From: Mycolicibacterium moriokaense
GTDB taxonomy: Bacteria > Actinomycetota > Actinomycetes > Mycobacteriales > Mycobacteriaceae
Reading direction: 5' to 3'
NCBI RefSeq assembly: GCF_003347205.1
Contig: NZ_QQBJ01000022.1
Location: 117,932-181,931 of the forward strand
DNA: 64,000 bases
Position 1 is the stretch's first letter. Each line of letters begins with the position of its first letter. Made by a program: the position numbers and the translations under genes. The notes under the pieces were generated by a model. That model had not been told where the DNA came from. It saw only the letters and a list, made by a program, of their open reading frames with translations, and did not search any database. Of this stretch, positions 38,819 to 46,833 are shown one piece after another.

Positions 38819-41259
38819 TAGATCGTCACCTGCTCGGGTGTGGTGGACACCGCGCGGGCGCGGTCTTCGCGGGCGGGCCCGAAGATTTTTCCCCGGCCGA
38901 TGCGGCCGCGGCCATCGGCGATGAAGCACTCGCCGCGGCGGTTGGAGGCGACGGTCTCGCCGCGTCCCACTGGCGGCGAGGTGTTCTCGCGGAGCTGCTT
39001 GATGAGGTAGGCGTCGCGCTCGATGTCGACGCCGAGCCACTCCAGGCTGTTGGTCGCCAAGGTGGTGTGGCGTTGCCGGAAGGCAAAGCGGTTGGGGATG
39101 AGATTGTGCGCCGTGGAGGCGTAGTCGGCCTTGGGATCTTGCGAGGACAAGATGATCCCGGCGGCGTGTTTCCTGCCGTCCCGTACGAATTCTTCGACGA
39201 TCTGCTTGCCGACGGTGGTGGCGGTGAAGTGGTAGGCCTCGTCGACGACCAGGGCGCCGAAGCGGCCCGGCTTGAGGAACTGATCGCGCGCCAAGAGCCC
39301 GACCAGTTCGTAGAGCGTGTGGCCGAGGCGTTTGCGCCACGGCAGGTTCGCGTAGGCGTGGGTCAAGGTCAGTTCGTCGACGGTGGGCAGTGCCAGGGTG
39401 TGGGTTCGCACGACGGTCGCGGTGGCCGTGAGCGGCATGGGTGGCAGTGCCCGGTCGAAGAGCACTGGGGCTTCCACGGCGTCCATGGCGCGCACGAGTG
39501 CGTGTTGGTCGTCGGCGTCGCGGCCTGTGGAGCGTTCGGCCTGGCGGGCCAGGTAGTCGCGGACGTCGGCCAGGGAGCGCAGGTGTTGGGCGGCGCGGTG
39601 TTCGGGTTGCAGTGTTTCCGCCAGCAGCGTGCCTGGCGCGGAAACCACTGGGATGTTGAGCAGCGGAAGGATGGTGTCGAGGGTGATGCGTCGGGCTTTG
39701 TGCGGGTCGTTGAACAGCCGCAGCGGATCGAGGGTGAACCGGGGGTCGTCGAGGGTGATTTGGACCGAGCCGGGGATCGACTGCAGCAGTGGGATGTATT
39801 CGCCTTGCTGGGATCGGTCGATGACGAGGAACTGTCCGAGCAGGTCGGCGATGATGCTGATCAGTGTCTTGGTGAAGTAGCTCTTGCCGGAGCCGAGTTC
39901 GCCGGCGATGGCGATGGCTGGGCTGATGTCGGAGAGCACCTTGTTCAGGAAGTTGAAGTGCAGCGGCTCGAAGAGTCCCGACAGGAGGTTGACGCCGATG
40001 ATCGGGCCGGTGTCGTCGAGCAGCCGCGCGGTGGTGAAGGGAACGAATCCCGCCCAGTCGGGGGTGGCGGTGACGTGCTGGTAGTCGGTGTACACGCTGT
40101 CGGCCGGCGCGCCGGGGTTGAGCATCATCCAGAGCTTGCGTTGGGCTCCGCGGGGGGTGTCGATGCGGATGCCGAGGCGACGGAATTTGGCTTTGAGGGT
40201 TCCGATGCTGCGGGTCAGGTCAGCTTGGGTGGGGGCGCCGACGGCCAGGACGGTGGTGAACTCGACCTCTTCAGCGTTCTCGTTGGTGGCGAGGCTGTCG
40301 TTGTAGGCAGCCAGGGTGTCGACTTTGCGTCGCAGCTCTTGGGTGTGGAAGCCGACGTCAGTGTCGCGTTCGCCGAGCTGGACGCCGAGCTTGCCAAGCA
40401 CCTTTTCGTTGAGTTGCATCGCGGACTCACGGTCGCGGCGGCGTACGCGCATGGCCCAGTCGACGCTGACATCGGGGATCCCGTCGAGCACGGACAGAAA
40501 CTCGGAATGGCCGGGGAATCCCATGGCCGGTGGGAACGACATCGGGGTCAACATGGCTTGGTAACTGTTGATGACCTCGCCCTCGTCGAGCCGGATCATG
40601 GCTTTGAGCATGGGGTCGAAGCTGCGGCGGAAGGACTTCTCGGTGCGGGCGCCTTCGTCGAGGATGCCCGGGAGGAAGTACGGGGTGGGGGCCGTCGTGC
40701 TCGGTGAGGCGTTGGCTGGGTTGTGCGGGGCGTGTTCGAGTGCCGAGCCCCGCATGAGGTTGTGATTCCAGATGAAGGGCAGCAGCCCCTCGGGCACGGG
40801 CTGCAACCTGAAGTTCGATTCGGGGTCGATGACGGTGAGCAGCTCCTCGGCGGCGGCCAGCTGCTCGGCGACGTCGCGGGCCGAGGGTTCTCCGCGAAGC
40901 GCGATCTTCCCGAGAGGGAAGGTGATGGTGTAGATGCGGGTCAGCGGGGCGATCTCAGCGATGCGCTTATAGCCGGCGAGGGTTTCCTTGATGTAGTCCG
41001 GGGTGCGGTGCAGGTCGACGCGATCGAGTGATCGGTTCATGACGTCGACGAGATCCAGCGGCGCCTGCAGGCTCAGCAGCAAGGTGTTGTCGGGGCAACT
41101 GAGGATGAGTGATTCGTGCGCGTCTGCGACGCCGGCTTTGTCTTCGGGTTGGCGCAGGCCGTAGTCGATTGCCTCAACGAAGTAGGTGGCGAAGACGCCG
41201 CCGTGGTGGGTCCACTGCAGATGGTGGCGGCGGGCTGCGGTCGGCTGGCGGAGCTTCAC
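38818..41259 (-). CDS. VirB4-type ATPase of the conjugation system
   Basis: The 813-residue product has a VirB4/TraE N-terminal domain, then the motor: AIAGELGSGKSYFTKTL (Walker A, about residue 453), FLVIDRSQQGEY, GALVVDEAYHF (Walker B, about 666) and AAGIILSSQDPKA (Gln-containing motif III). VirB4 energises assembly of the T4SS channel on the cytoplasmic face. No frame defects are visible. It lies between the VirB6-like and TcpE-like genes, the usual order for Gram-positive conjugation loci. Confidence 0.9.
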   Translation of the reverse strand: MKLRQPTAARRHHLQWTHHGGVFATYFVEAIDYGLRQPEDKAGVADAHESLILSCPDNTLLLSLQAPLDLVDVMNRSLDRVDLHRTPDYIKETLAGYKRIAEIAPLTRIYTITFPLGKIALRGEPSARDVAEQLAAAEELLTVIDPESNFRLQPVPEGLLPFIWNHNLMRGSALEHAPHNPANASPSTTAPTPYFLPGILDEGARTEKSFRRSFDPMLKAMIRLDEGEVINSYQAMLTPMSFPPAMGFPGHSEFLSVLDGIPDVSVDWAMRVRRRDRESAMQLNEKVLGKLGVQLGERDTDVGFHTQELRRKVDTLAAYNDSLATNENAEEVEFTTVLAVGAPTQADLTRSIGTLKAKFRRLGIRIDTPRGAQRKLWMMLNPGAPADSVYTDYQHVTATPDWAGFVPFTTARLLDDTGPIIGVNLLSGLFEPLHFNFLNKVLSDISPAIAIAGELGSGKSYFTKTLISIIADLLGQFLVIDRSQQGEYIPLLQSIPGSVQITLDDPRFTLDPLRLFNDPHKARRITLDTILPLLNIPVVSAPGTLLAETLQPEHRAAQHLRSLADVRDYLARQAERSTGRDADDQHALVRAMDAVEAPVLFDRALPPMPLTATATVVRTHTLALPTVDELTLTHAYANLPWRKRLGHTLYELVGLLARDQFLKPGRFGALVVDEAYHFTATTVGKQIVEEFVRDGRKHAAGIILSSQDPKADYASTAHNLIPNRFAFRQRHTTLATNSLEWLGVDIERDAYLIKQLRENTSPPVGRGETVASNRRGECFIADGRGRIGRGKIFGPAREDRARAVSTTPEQVTI

Positions 41260-41302
41260 GGTGCGCTCGGGTCCTTCGTATGCAGGTGTGGCGTTGCGGA
41301 GG

Positions 41303-41704
41303 TCAGCTGGCGTTGAGGGTGGTGTCGTCGATGACGAATGCGTGCGGGTTGGCCGAGGCTTGCCGATCCAGCTCTTCGCGGGCCAGAACCGTCGGCTTGC
41401 GGTCGACGATCAGGCTCACCACGCGGGCGGCCTTGCCCAGGACGGGCACTCCGTCGTACTTGATCAGGCTCAGGGCCGCGGTGACCGCGAAGGCGAGCAG
41501 GAGCCCGGTTCCGAATACGGCGATCGCGTTGTAGGGCAGCAGCCGGGTCGCGAAGATGGTCGCGACGAGAGTCGCGGTGAACCCCACGATCTGCTCGATG
41601 GGGCGAGCACCGCCGGGGAGTCTGCGCCCACCGGGGAGGCGCCCGACGTAGGTCCGGAAGCGTCGTCCCGAGGTGGCGATACGCACCCAGCGCACCCACG
41701 TCAT
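41303..41704 (-). CDS. TcpE-like small membrane protein
   Basis: This 133-residue protein has a basic N terminus (GRLPGGRRLPGG), two adjacent transmembrane helices (about residues 42-80) and a cytoplasmic tail. That is the TcpE/PrgI-type plan found next to VirB4 genes in actinobacterial and Firmicute conjugation modules. The stop of the pilin-like gene overlaps its start by four bases. Confidence 0.7.
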   Translation of the reverse strand: MTWVRWVRIATSGRRFRTYVGRLPGGRRLPGGARPIEQIVGFTATLVATIFATRLLPYNAIAVFGTGLLLAFAVTAALSLIKYDGVPVLGKAARVVSLIVDRKPTVLAREELDRQASANPHAFVIDDTTLNAS

Positions 41705-42018
41705 GCGGCCGCCAGGTCGCCGGTCAGGTCGGTCGCCGTGGGCACCAGCGGGGCCGGCGCGGGCATCGAGTAGCCGCCACCGCCGCCGATCTGCTCACCG
41801 GTGTTGCTGCCGGCGCTGATCAGTGACGGGATCATGGCGAAGACGCCGGCGGCACCGGTGATTGCCAACGCCGAGACGGCAATCTTCACCGGATTGCGGC
41901 CCGCTTCGCCGAACAGGTTTCGGAAGAAGTAGTAGATCCCCCAGAGCAAAAGTAGCGTGCCGGCGCAGCCCACGGCGACGACGCGGATGTTCTCGAGGAG
42001 GACCTGGAGGTCGGTCAT
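41701..42018 (-). CDS. VirB2/TrbC-like small membrane protein
   Basis: This 105-residue protein has two hydrophobic helices (VAVGCAGTLLLLWGIYYFF and KIAVSALAITGAAGVFAMI) separated by a short polar turn, followed by a Gly/Pro-rich tail. It fits the VirB2/TrbC pilin-like layout, or the small partner proteins at the same place in Gram-positive T4SS operons. It would be a minor channel subunit. Confidence 0.65.
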   Translation of the reverse strand: MTDLQVLLENIRVVAVGCAGTLLLLWGIYYFFRNLFGEAGRNPVKIAVSALAITGAAGVFAMIPSLISAGSNTGEQIGGGGGYSMPAPAPLVPTATDLTGDLAAA

Positions 42019-42049
42019 TGGAGTGTTCCTTTCGATCTCGGTTGACGGT

Positions 42050-43018
42050 TTAGCCGCGCGTCGGTGGTGGCGGCGGAGTCGTCGATGTGGAGGTGGTGGC
42101 GCTGTCGCCCTGCGGAGTGTCGGGTCGTGTCTGCAGCAGCGGTGCGGAGGCGATCGAGACCACCTGCCACTGACCTTCCACCGACCTGAGCGTCAGCGGG
42201 TAGGCGAGCTGGGTGAGGGTGTAGTTCTTGGTGCGCGCGGCCACGGTGATGTAGACCTCGGCGGTGCTGGCACCGCTGCCGTTGCCGCTGACATTCGCGT
42301 CGATGGACACGGTGTCAACCTTGGCGTAGGGGGCCGGCTGGATTGGTTTGTCGGTGGCGTCGGAGGTGACGTAGCGCGCGAAGTCGGCTCCGCCGGTCAA
42401 GTAGGAGCGGACGAATCCAGTGGCGGTCATCGCCAGGGGCGAGTCCGCCGCGACGGTGTAGCGGTAGCCCAAACGGAAGTCGACGCCGACTCCGGGCCCG
42501 GCCACTTGCATCGGCAGCGCGGTAGCGCGCGGAGCGCCGTCGAGCACGGTGATCGGCACGCGGTAGTAGGTCCGCTGTGGTGCTGTGGTGGTCGCTCCGT
42601 TGACGAGTCCGGAGACCGTCACTGTCCACAAAGCCACTCCGTCGCCGGTCGTGGTGATCTGCTTGGCGAAGGCCACATCGGTGTCGGTGAATTGCCCGGC
42701 AATGGGCGGCAGTTTGATGTCCTTGAGCGTGACGTAGTGGGCAAGCTTTTGTTCGTCACCCGCTTTCGCCGTGAGGTATGTAGTCACGTAATCGCGCGCA
42801 AAACCGGTGACGAGTGTGGACGCCGGCACTGAGGTGTTCCCCGGTGTGGGGTCGCTCTGATCGGTGTCCGGCCACAGTGATGTGAGAAGAGAGATGACTG
42901 CAAAGAGTCCGCCGATGATGCCGAGAACGTTGACGGCGCGGCTCAGGAGTAGGCCTCGATCGAGGGGCTTGACCAGCTCGTCGAAGCTCTTCCTTTGAGA
43001 GGGAAGTTTACCTGTCAC
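42050..43018 (-). CDS. TcpC/VirB8-like conjugation channel protein
   Basis: A cytoplasmic N terminus is followed by one transmembrane helix (AVNVLGIIGGLFAVISLLTSLW, about residues 28-49) and two NTF2-like domains (VTGFARDYVTTYLTAKAGDE; TATGFVRSYLTGGADFARYV). That is the TcpC plan, a VirB8-like assembly factor outside the membrane. A Thr/Pro tail ends the protein. It is the second gene of the transfer run. Confidence 0.85.
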   Translation of the reverse strand: MTGKLPSQRKSFDELVKPLDRGLLLSRAVNVLGIIGGLFAVISLLTSLWPDTDQSDPTPGNTSVPASTLVTGFARDYVTTYLTAKAGDEQKLAHYVTLKDIKLPPIAGQFTDTDVAFAKQITTTGDGVALWTVTVSGLVNGATTTAPQRTYYRVPITVLDGAPRATALPMQVAGPGVGVDFRLGYRYTVAADSPLAMTATGFVRSYLTGGADFARYVTSDATDKPIQPAPYAKVDTVSIDANVSGNGSGASTAEVYITVAARTKNYTLTQLAYPLTLRSVEGQWQVVSIASAPLLQTRPDTPQGDSATTSTSTTPPPPPTRG

Positions 43019-43024
43019 GGTAAA

Positions 43025-43258
43025 TCAGTCTCCCACAGTCCCGGCGCCATTCTCGGCGAGCGCACGGCTGAATGCGGCGTCCGCTTCGGGGCTGTCATCG
43101 ACGATGAGTTTGAGTAGAGCGGCGCGGGCGTTCATGTCGAACGGATCGTCGTGCAGCTCGTCGCAGGCGATCTTGACATCGCGTGAGTAGGTGCGCACCG
43201 CGGCGATCGCGGGGCTGATGTCGATGTTGCGCGAGCGAGCTGATGCGGAGGTCGCCAT
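43025..43258 (-). CDS. Small helical protein opening the transfer operon, paralogue of 2555-2824
   Basis: This 77-residue protein carries VKIACDELHDDPFDMNARAALLKLI, the block shared with the protein at 2555-2824. It is the first gene of the transfer operon, six bases before the TcpC-like gene, and has the GGAAACC-N12-GGTACT motif 53 bp upstream. It may be a small regulator or accessory factor; no function is known. Confidence 0.7.
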   Translation of the reverse strand: MATSASARSRNIDISPAIAAVRTYSRDVKIACDELHDDPFDMNARAALLKLIVDDSPEADAAFSRALAENGAGTVGD

Positions 43259-43310
43259 GGTTGGGTGTCCTTCTCGGAATGGGAGCGGGTCTGGGTGCCG
43301 CCTCTATCCG

Positions 43311-43343
43311 TGAAGTACCGGCCGCGGGTGCGGTTTCCGTCGC
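43311..43343 (-). promoter_or_regulatory. GGAAACC-N12-GGTACT promoter-like motif, copy 3 (transfer operon)
   Basis: The minus strand reads GCGACGGAAACC, 12 bases, GGTACTTCA. A transcript from here would have a leader of roughly 45 bases before 43258 and could serve the 20-kb transfer operon. Confidence 0.7.
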
Positions 43344-43443
43344 GCGCCGGGGCGTCGAATTTCTTTCCGGGCGCGAGCAGCTAACGCGCTAGCGGGAATA
43401 GCGCGTCCCCTAGATGGGCACCCTGTTGCATATCTGATTTGCT

Positions 43444-43467
43444 GTACCCCCTTGACAGGGGGGGTAC
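43444..43467. promoter_or_regulatory. GTACCCCC/GGGGGTAC inverted repeat centred on TTGACA
   Basis: Arms GTACCCCC and GGGGGTAC enclose a TTGACA hexamer. G-tract palindromes with TACCC/GGGTA ends are typical of CsoR/RcnR-type operators, and the central hexamer could be a -35 box. No CsoR-like gene is seen nearby. Confidence 0.45.
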
Positions 43468-43589
43468 GCTGGCCGTGCAGCGGAGCGATAAGGACAGCGT
43501 GGCCCACCCGAGGGAATGTAGCTGGCGCTATTTTCGCAGGTCAACCGTGTGAATGTGACCTCACAACCGTTGCCGACAACTTCCTCGCA

Positions 43590-43616
43590 GGTCGCGCACA
43601 TGAATTGTGCGCGACC
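43590..43616. repeat. Perfect inverted repeat, arms of 11 bp
   Basis: GGTCGCGCACA, five bases (TGAAT), then TGTGCGCGACC. It lies at the start of a GCGCAC-rich stretch that includes further direct copies at about 43630, 43661, 43672, 43684, 43719, 43730 and 43812. It could be an oriT hairpin or regulator site. Confidence 0.75.
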
Positions 43617-44019
43617 GCTCACGAGCCGCGCACAGGGCGCGTGACCAGCTATCAGCGGAGCCGCGCACGCTCCGCGCACATGACGCGCACGACCGGGTGC
43701 ACGCCGCCCGCTCACCGACGCGCACGCTGGGCGCACGTCCATCATCAGTGTGCTGTGAGCGTGAAATTCGGGCCCCGGATTTTCCGTCGCGTGAGAACTG
43801 GGAATTGTGGTCGCGCACCCCTCAGGCAACGCATGCGCGCTGTTCAGCGGCGTGTGAAACCTCATTCTGTGTCGTAGATCACACTCGTGAAGAGTCGCGT
43901 GGGCGTCCTATCACGCCCTCGCTCACGTCGTAGCTGACGGTTAGCTCACAACTCGTTCCGAGGCTGTGGTCATCAGCTGCGCCGCACTGGCGCACCACGA
44001 CTCCTTCAGGAGACTGGCG

Positions 44020-44805
44020 ATGACCACTCAACCTCTTGCCCTCCCCCGCCCGGCCGCCACGCTTCGTGAGCATGCGCTCCGCACTGCCGGCCTGCGCTCC
44101 CACCGCGCGTACGTCACCGACTGGCTGCGCGCCGTAGATGTCGTCAGCATCGAGCAACTCTTCGACGCACTCGGCGGCCGGGACACCACATCGACAGCTC
44201 TGCTCCTTGCTGAGCATCGCCGCGGCGTCGGCCTGGCCGCGACCGTGCTGCTCGGAGCCAAGGCCGTGATGCTGTCCTCGGTTGCGCGGCACGCTCCCGG
44301 CGATTCCCCAGAAGAGCGCTTCCAGGTCACCGTTGATGCGTTCCTATCCCGCGCCTTGCCGGCGGTGAAGCCGACGCACAAGCACGCCGATGCGCAGCTG
44401 TACTGGATTACTTTGCGCACCGTCACGAAGCTGCATGAGGCGCCGCTGTGCTCCGCGGAGCCGTCGTTTGAAGATGTCGCCGGCGAGGATGTGCACGCCG
44501 AAGCCGACGCCTACCTGACCGCCGATGTTCTGCTGGATTGGGCGCTGGCTCGCGGCGTTCTGGTCGAGCAGGATCACCGTGCGCTGAAGATCCGGTTCGG
44601 TGGTGACGCTGCACTGCCGGTGCGTGAAGTCGCGGCGGTGTTGGGTGTCACGGAGAACAAGCTGGAGTCGCGTCTGCGGCGCGCACTGACTCGACTGCGC
44701 GAGGCGGTGGAGTCAGACCGCGACGATCTGGATCGGGCCTGTGTTGAGGCGCGGTGGGGCCGCCTCGACGCCGATGCGGTCGCCGGAACTGGTGCTGCCG
44801 CATGA
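44020..44805 (+). CDS. Sigma-70-like factor (divergent ECF type)
   Basis: ATG 44020 is preceded by AGGAGA. The 261-residue product has a helical N-terminal part. Its C-terminal region looks like sigma region 4: LKIRFGGDAALPVREVAAVLGVTENKLESRLRRALTRLRE (about residues 190-230). A region-2-like helix (about residues 115-140) is less clear. It is followed with an ATGA overlap by a single-pass membrane protein, the common sigma/anti-sigma order. It may direct the GGAAAC-type motifs found in this window; that is inference. Confidence 0.65.
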   Translation: MTTQPLALPRPAATLREHALRTAGLRSHRAYVTDWLRAVDVVSIEQLFDALGGRDTTSTALLLAEHRRGVGLAATVLLGAKAVMLSSVARHAPGDSPEERFQVTVDAFLSRALPAVKPTHKHADAQLYWITLRTVTKLHEAPLCSAEPSFEDVAGEDVHAEADAYLTADVLLDWALARGVLVEQDHRALKIRFGGDAALPVREVAAVLGVTENKLESRLRRALTRLREAVESDRDDLDRACVEARWGRLDADAVAGTGAAA

Positions 44806-46049
44806 CCGGGTTCTCTGGGCCGGACGGGATAAAATTCCCCGACGCTGGTAGCGCTCTCGACTCGGAGTGGCGTGCGGCTCAAGGCCCCGAAAGTGATGTC
44901 GATATGTCCGATCTGTATCACCGCCATGCAGACCAGATCGCCGATGACTTGCTCGCAGACCCGGAACTGTTCGAGGACGTGAGCGCTGAGTTCGCGTCGA
45001 ACTCCGATGAAGGTTACGGCGAGTGGATGCCGAACACCGATGACGCCGGTCTCGGTGCTGGTGCCGGGGAGTACGACGCGGCCTACGCGGCGTACGACGG
45101 TGGCGATCGCCGCGATCGCGACCTCACCGATGAGGAGCAGTCCGATCTGGCCGAGCTGGGCCGCGTGATGACGGGTCCCGCCGATCACGCTCTGTTGACG
45201 GGAACAGGGCGGGGCGCCTACGTCCATCGCGACGACGACGACATTGCAGTGAGCGACCCGGGCGCTGGGGATGTTGATCTGGATGGCGGCAAGGACAAGC
45301 CGTGGTGGCAGTTTGGGTGGTTCGACGGGAGCCGGCGCTCGCATCGGCTCGGTGCGATCGCCGCGGCGGTGGTAATTGTTCTGGTCGTGGTCGTCTTGGT
45401 CCTGCCGAGTGGTGGAGAGCAGCAATCGTCGACCACCGCATCAACGACGCCGGCGTACTCGGTGCCGACAATGACTGCGCAGCCGCCCGCCTCTCCAGCT
45501 CCGGCGGATCCCGGTGCATCGGCTGCTGACGGGCCTATCGGGATCAAGTCCGCCGCGAGTCGGTGCACTGCCGGGTCGACCGATCCGATGCAGGCCTTCG
45601 ACACCGACGTGAACACCGCGTGGATGTGCGTGCCGGCATACGGAGTTCCCGGCACGGTGCTGCGCGTGGAGTTCGACAACTGGTATGTCGTCACCGGGGT
45701 CTCCATTGTGCCCGGCTGGAACCGGGTCAATCCGGATGGTTCGGATGAGTGGCTGAAGCACAAGACTGTGGCGACCGTCGAGTACCAGTTCAACGATCCC
45801 GACGAGACCCGGCTGACACAGCAGACCAATAACTTGCGCGATGAAGTGGTCACGCCGGTGCAGCCGCCGGTTCTCGCGTCCGCGATGACCATCACGATCA
45901 CCGAGTTCGGCACACCCACCGGTCCGGTTGCCGACACCACGACCATTCCCGGGCAAGGTGGTGTCATTGCCTCCGACACACCCAAGACCGGTGACCTGAA
46001 CGACTTCGCGGTGTCGTCGATCAGCATCATTGGCCACCGCGCCGCGTAG
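44802..46049 (+). CDS. Single-pass membrane sensor-like protein, candidate anti-sigma partner
   Basis: Residues 1-180 are acidic and cytoplasmic. A transmembrane helix (LGAIAAAVVIVLVVVVLVL, about 183-202) and a Thr/Pro linker follow. The outer domain (about residues 245-415) is discoidin/F5-8-like: SRCTAGSTDPMQAFDTDVNTAW, VLRVEFDNWYVVTGVSIVPGW and MTITITEFG. Such domains bind sugars. Cytoplasm-membrane-binding domain architecture coupled to a sigma-like gene resembles RsgI-type signalling, although no canonical anti-sigma domain is recognisable. Confidence 0.7.
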   Translation: MTGFSGPDGIKFPDAGSALDSEWRAAQGPESDVDMSDLYHRHADQIADDLLADPELFEDVSAEFASNSDEGYGEWMPNTDDAGLGAGAGEYDAAYAAYDGGDRRDRDLTDEEQSDLAELGRVMTGPADHALLTGTGRGAYVHRDDDDIAVSDPGAGDVDLDGGKDKPWWQFGWFDGSRRSHRLGAIAAAVVIVLVVVVLVLPSGGEQQSSTTASTTPAYSVPTMTAQPPASPAPADPGASAADGPIGIKSAASRCTAGSTDPMQAFDTDVNTAWMCVPAYGVPGTVLRVEFDNWYVVTGVSIVPGWNRVNPDGSDEWLKHKTVATVEYQFNDPDETRLTQQTNNLRDEVVTPVQPPVLASAMTITITEFGTPTGPVADTTTIPGQGGVIASDTPKTGDLNDFAVSSISIIGHRAA

Positions 46050-46089
46050 CCGTCGCGGCCGTGTCGGCGGCCGGTTCTAGGGTCAAGGG

Positions 46090-46773
46090 ATGCGCCGCGC
46101 TTACGTCGAATCCCACGAGCCCTTCCCCCGAGCCCTCGCACAGGCTCTGCAATGGGCCGGTGACAGCGCCACCATCCACGCACCCGACACCCGCAGCATC
46201 GAGGAGAACCGCCTCCACGAGCTGGGGATCAGGGTGACGTCGCCGTCATCGAAGTCGCGGTTCTATGGCCGCCCGGAAGGCACGGTCGTTGCGACCTTCT
46301 TGAACCTTTCCGAGGTCCTGGAGGTCGAGCGCCGCGGCGGAATCGAGGGCCTGGTCGTTGTTCACGCGAACGGACCGTCACGCTTTCCTGGGGTGCCGCA
46401 CCACGGCCCGTGGGTGACTGCTTTCACCCCCGAACACCTCGGTGGACAAGAGATCGCGCCCATTGCGCCGGCGCCGGCAGCCCTGCGGGCGGCCATCCGT
46501 GATCTCACCGGGCTCGCGGTCGGTAACCAAGGCCTAGTCGACAAGCGCGAGCGATCGGAAGTCATCCACGCGCTGACCTATTTGCGCAGCCGCGGGTTTG
46601 AGCTCGATCCTGACGCGTTGATGGTGGAGGCGCTGCGCAACAAATGGGGCGGCGCCGGGCCCGAGGAACTGCGGGAGATCGCAGTCGATCTGAATAGGGG
46701 CAAGCAACTCCAGTTCGACAAACGCCGGTTGCGCCCGGAGCGCCTCGACGAGTGGGCCGCCACCAAGGACTGA
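46090..46773 (+). CDS. Hypothetical protein downstream of the sigma-like operon
   Basis: This 227-residue protein has an alpha/beta N-terminal half (SHEPFPRALAQALQWAG, GLVVVHANGPSRFPGVPHHGPW) and a helical C-terminal half (LVDKRERSEVIHALTYLRSRGFELDPDALMVEAL). No motif or membrane segment is recognised. It lies 40 bp after the membrane protein and may share its transcript. Confidence 0.6.
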   Translation: MRRAYVESHEPFPRALAQALQWAGDSATIHAPDTRSIEENRLHELGIRVTSPSSKSRFYGRPEGTVVATFLNLSEVLEVERRGGIEGLVVVHANGPSRFPGVPHHGPWVTAFTPEHLGGQEIAPIAPAPAALRAAIRDLTGLAVGNQGLVDKRERSEVIHALTYLRSRGFELDPDALMVEALRNKWGGAGPEELREIAVDLNRGKQLQFDKRRLRPERLDEWAATKD

Positions 46774-46833
46774 GGCGAACGGCCGCCCAGGCGACGGCGG
46801 GGTGCAGGGCGCGAGGCTGGAAGAATTGCCGCG

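Larger units (their letters stand above)
43344..44019. other. Intergenic control region, candidate oriT
   Basis: This 676-bp stretch separates the leftward transfer operon from the rightward sigma-like operon and has no convincing gene. It holds the GTACCCCC inverted repeat at 43444, the hairpin at 43590 and about eight GCGCAC repeats between 43590 and 43820. Its place beside the transfer genes makes it the best oriT candidate in the window. Confidence 0.45.

Noticed and set aside
38737-40707. Long rightward open frame (about 656 codons) opposite the VirB4 gene
   Set aside because: It is the antisense shadow of the VirB4 ATPase, whose Walker motifs are clear on the minus strand; the shadow has Gly/Val/Asp bias and no domain.
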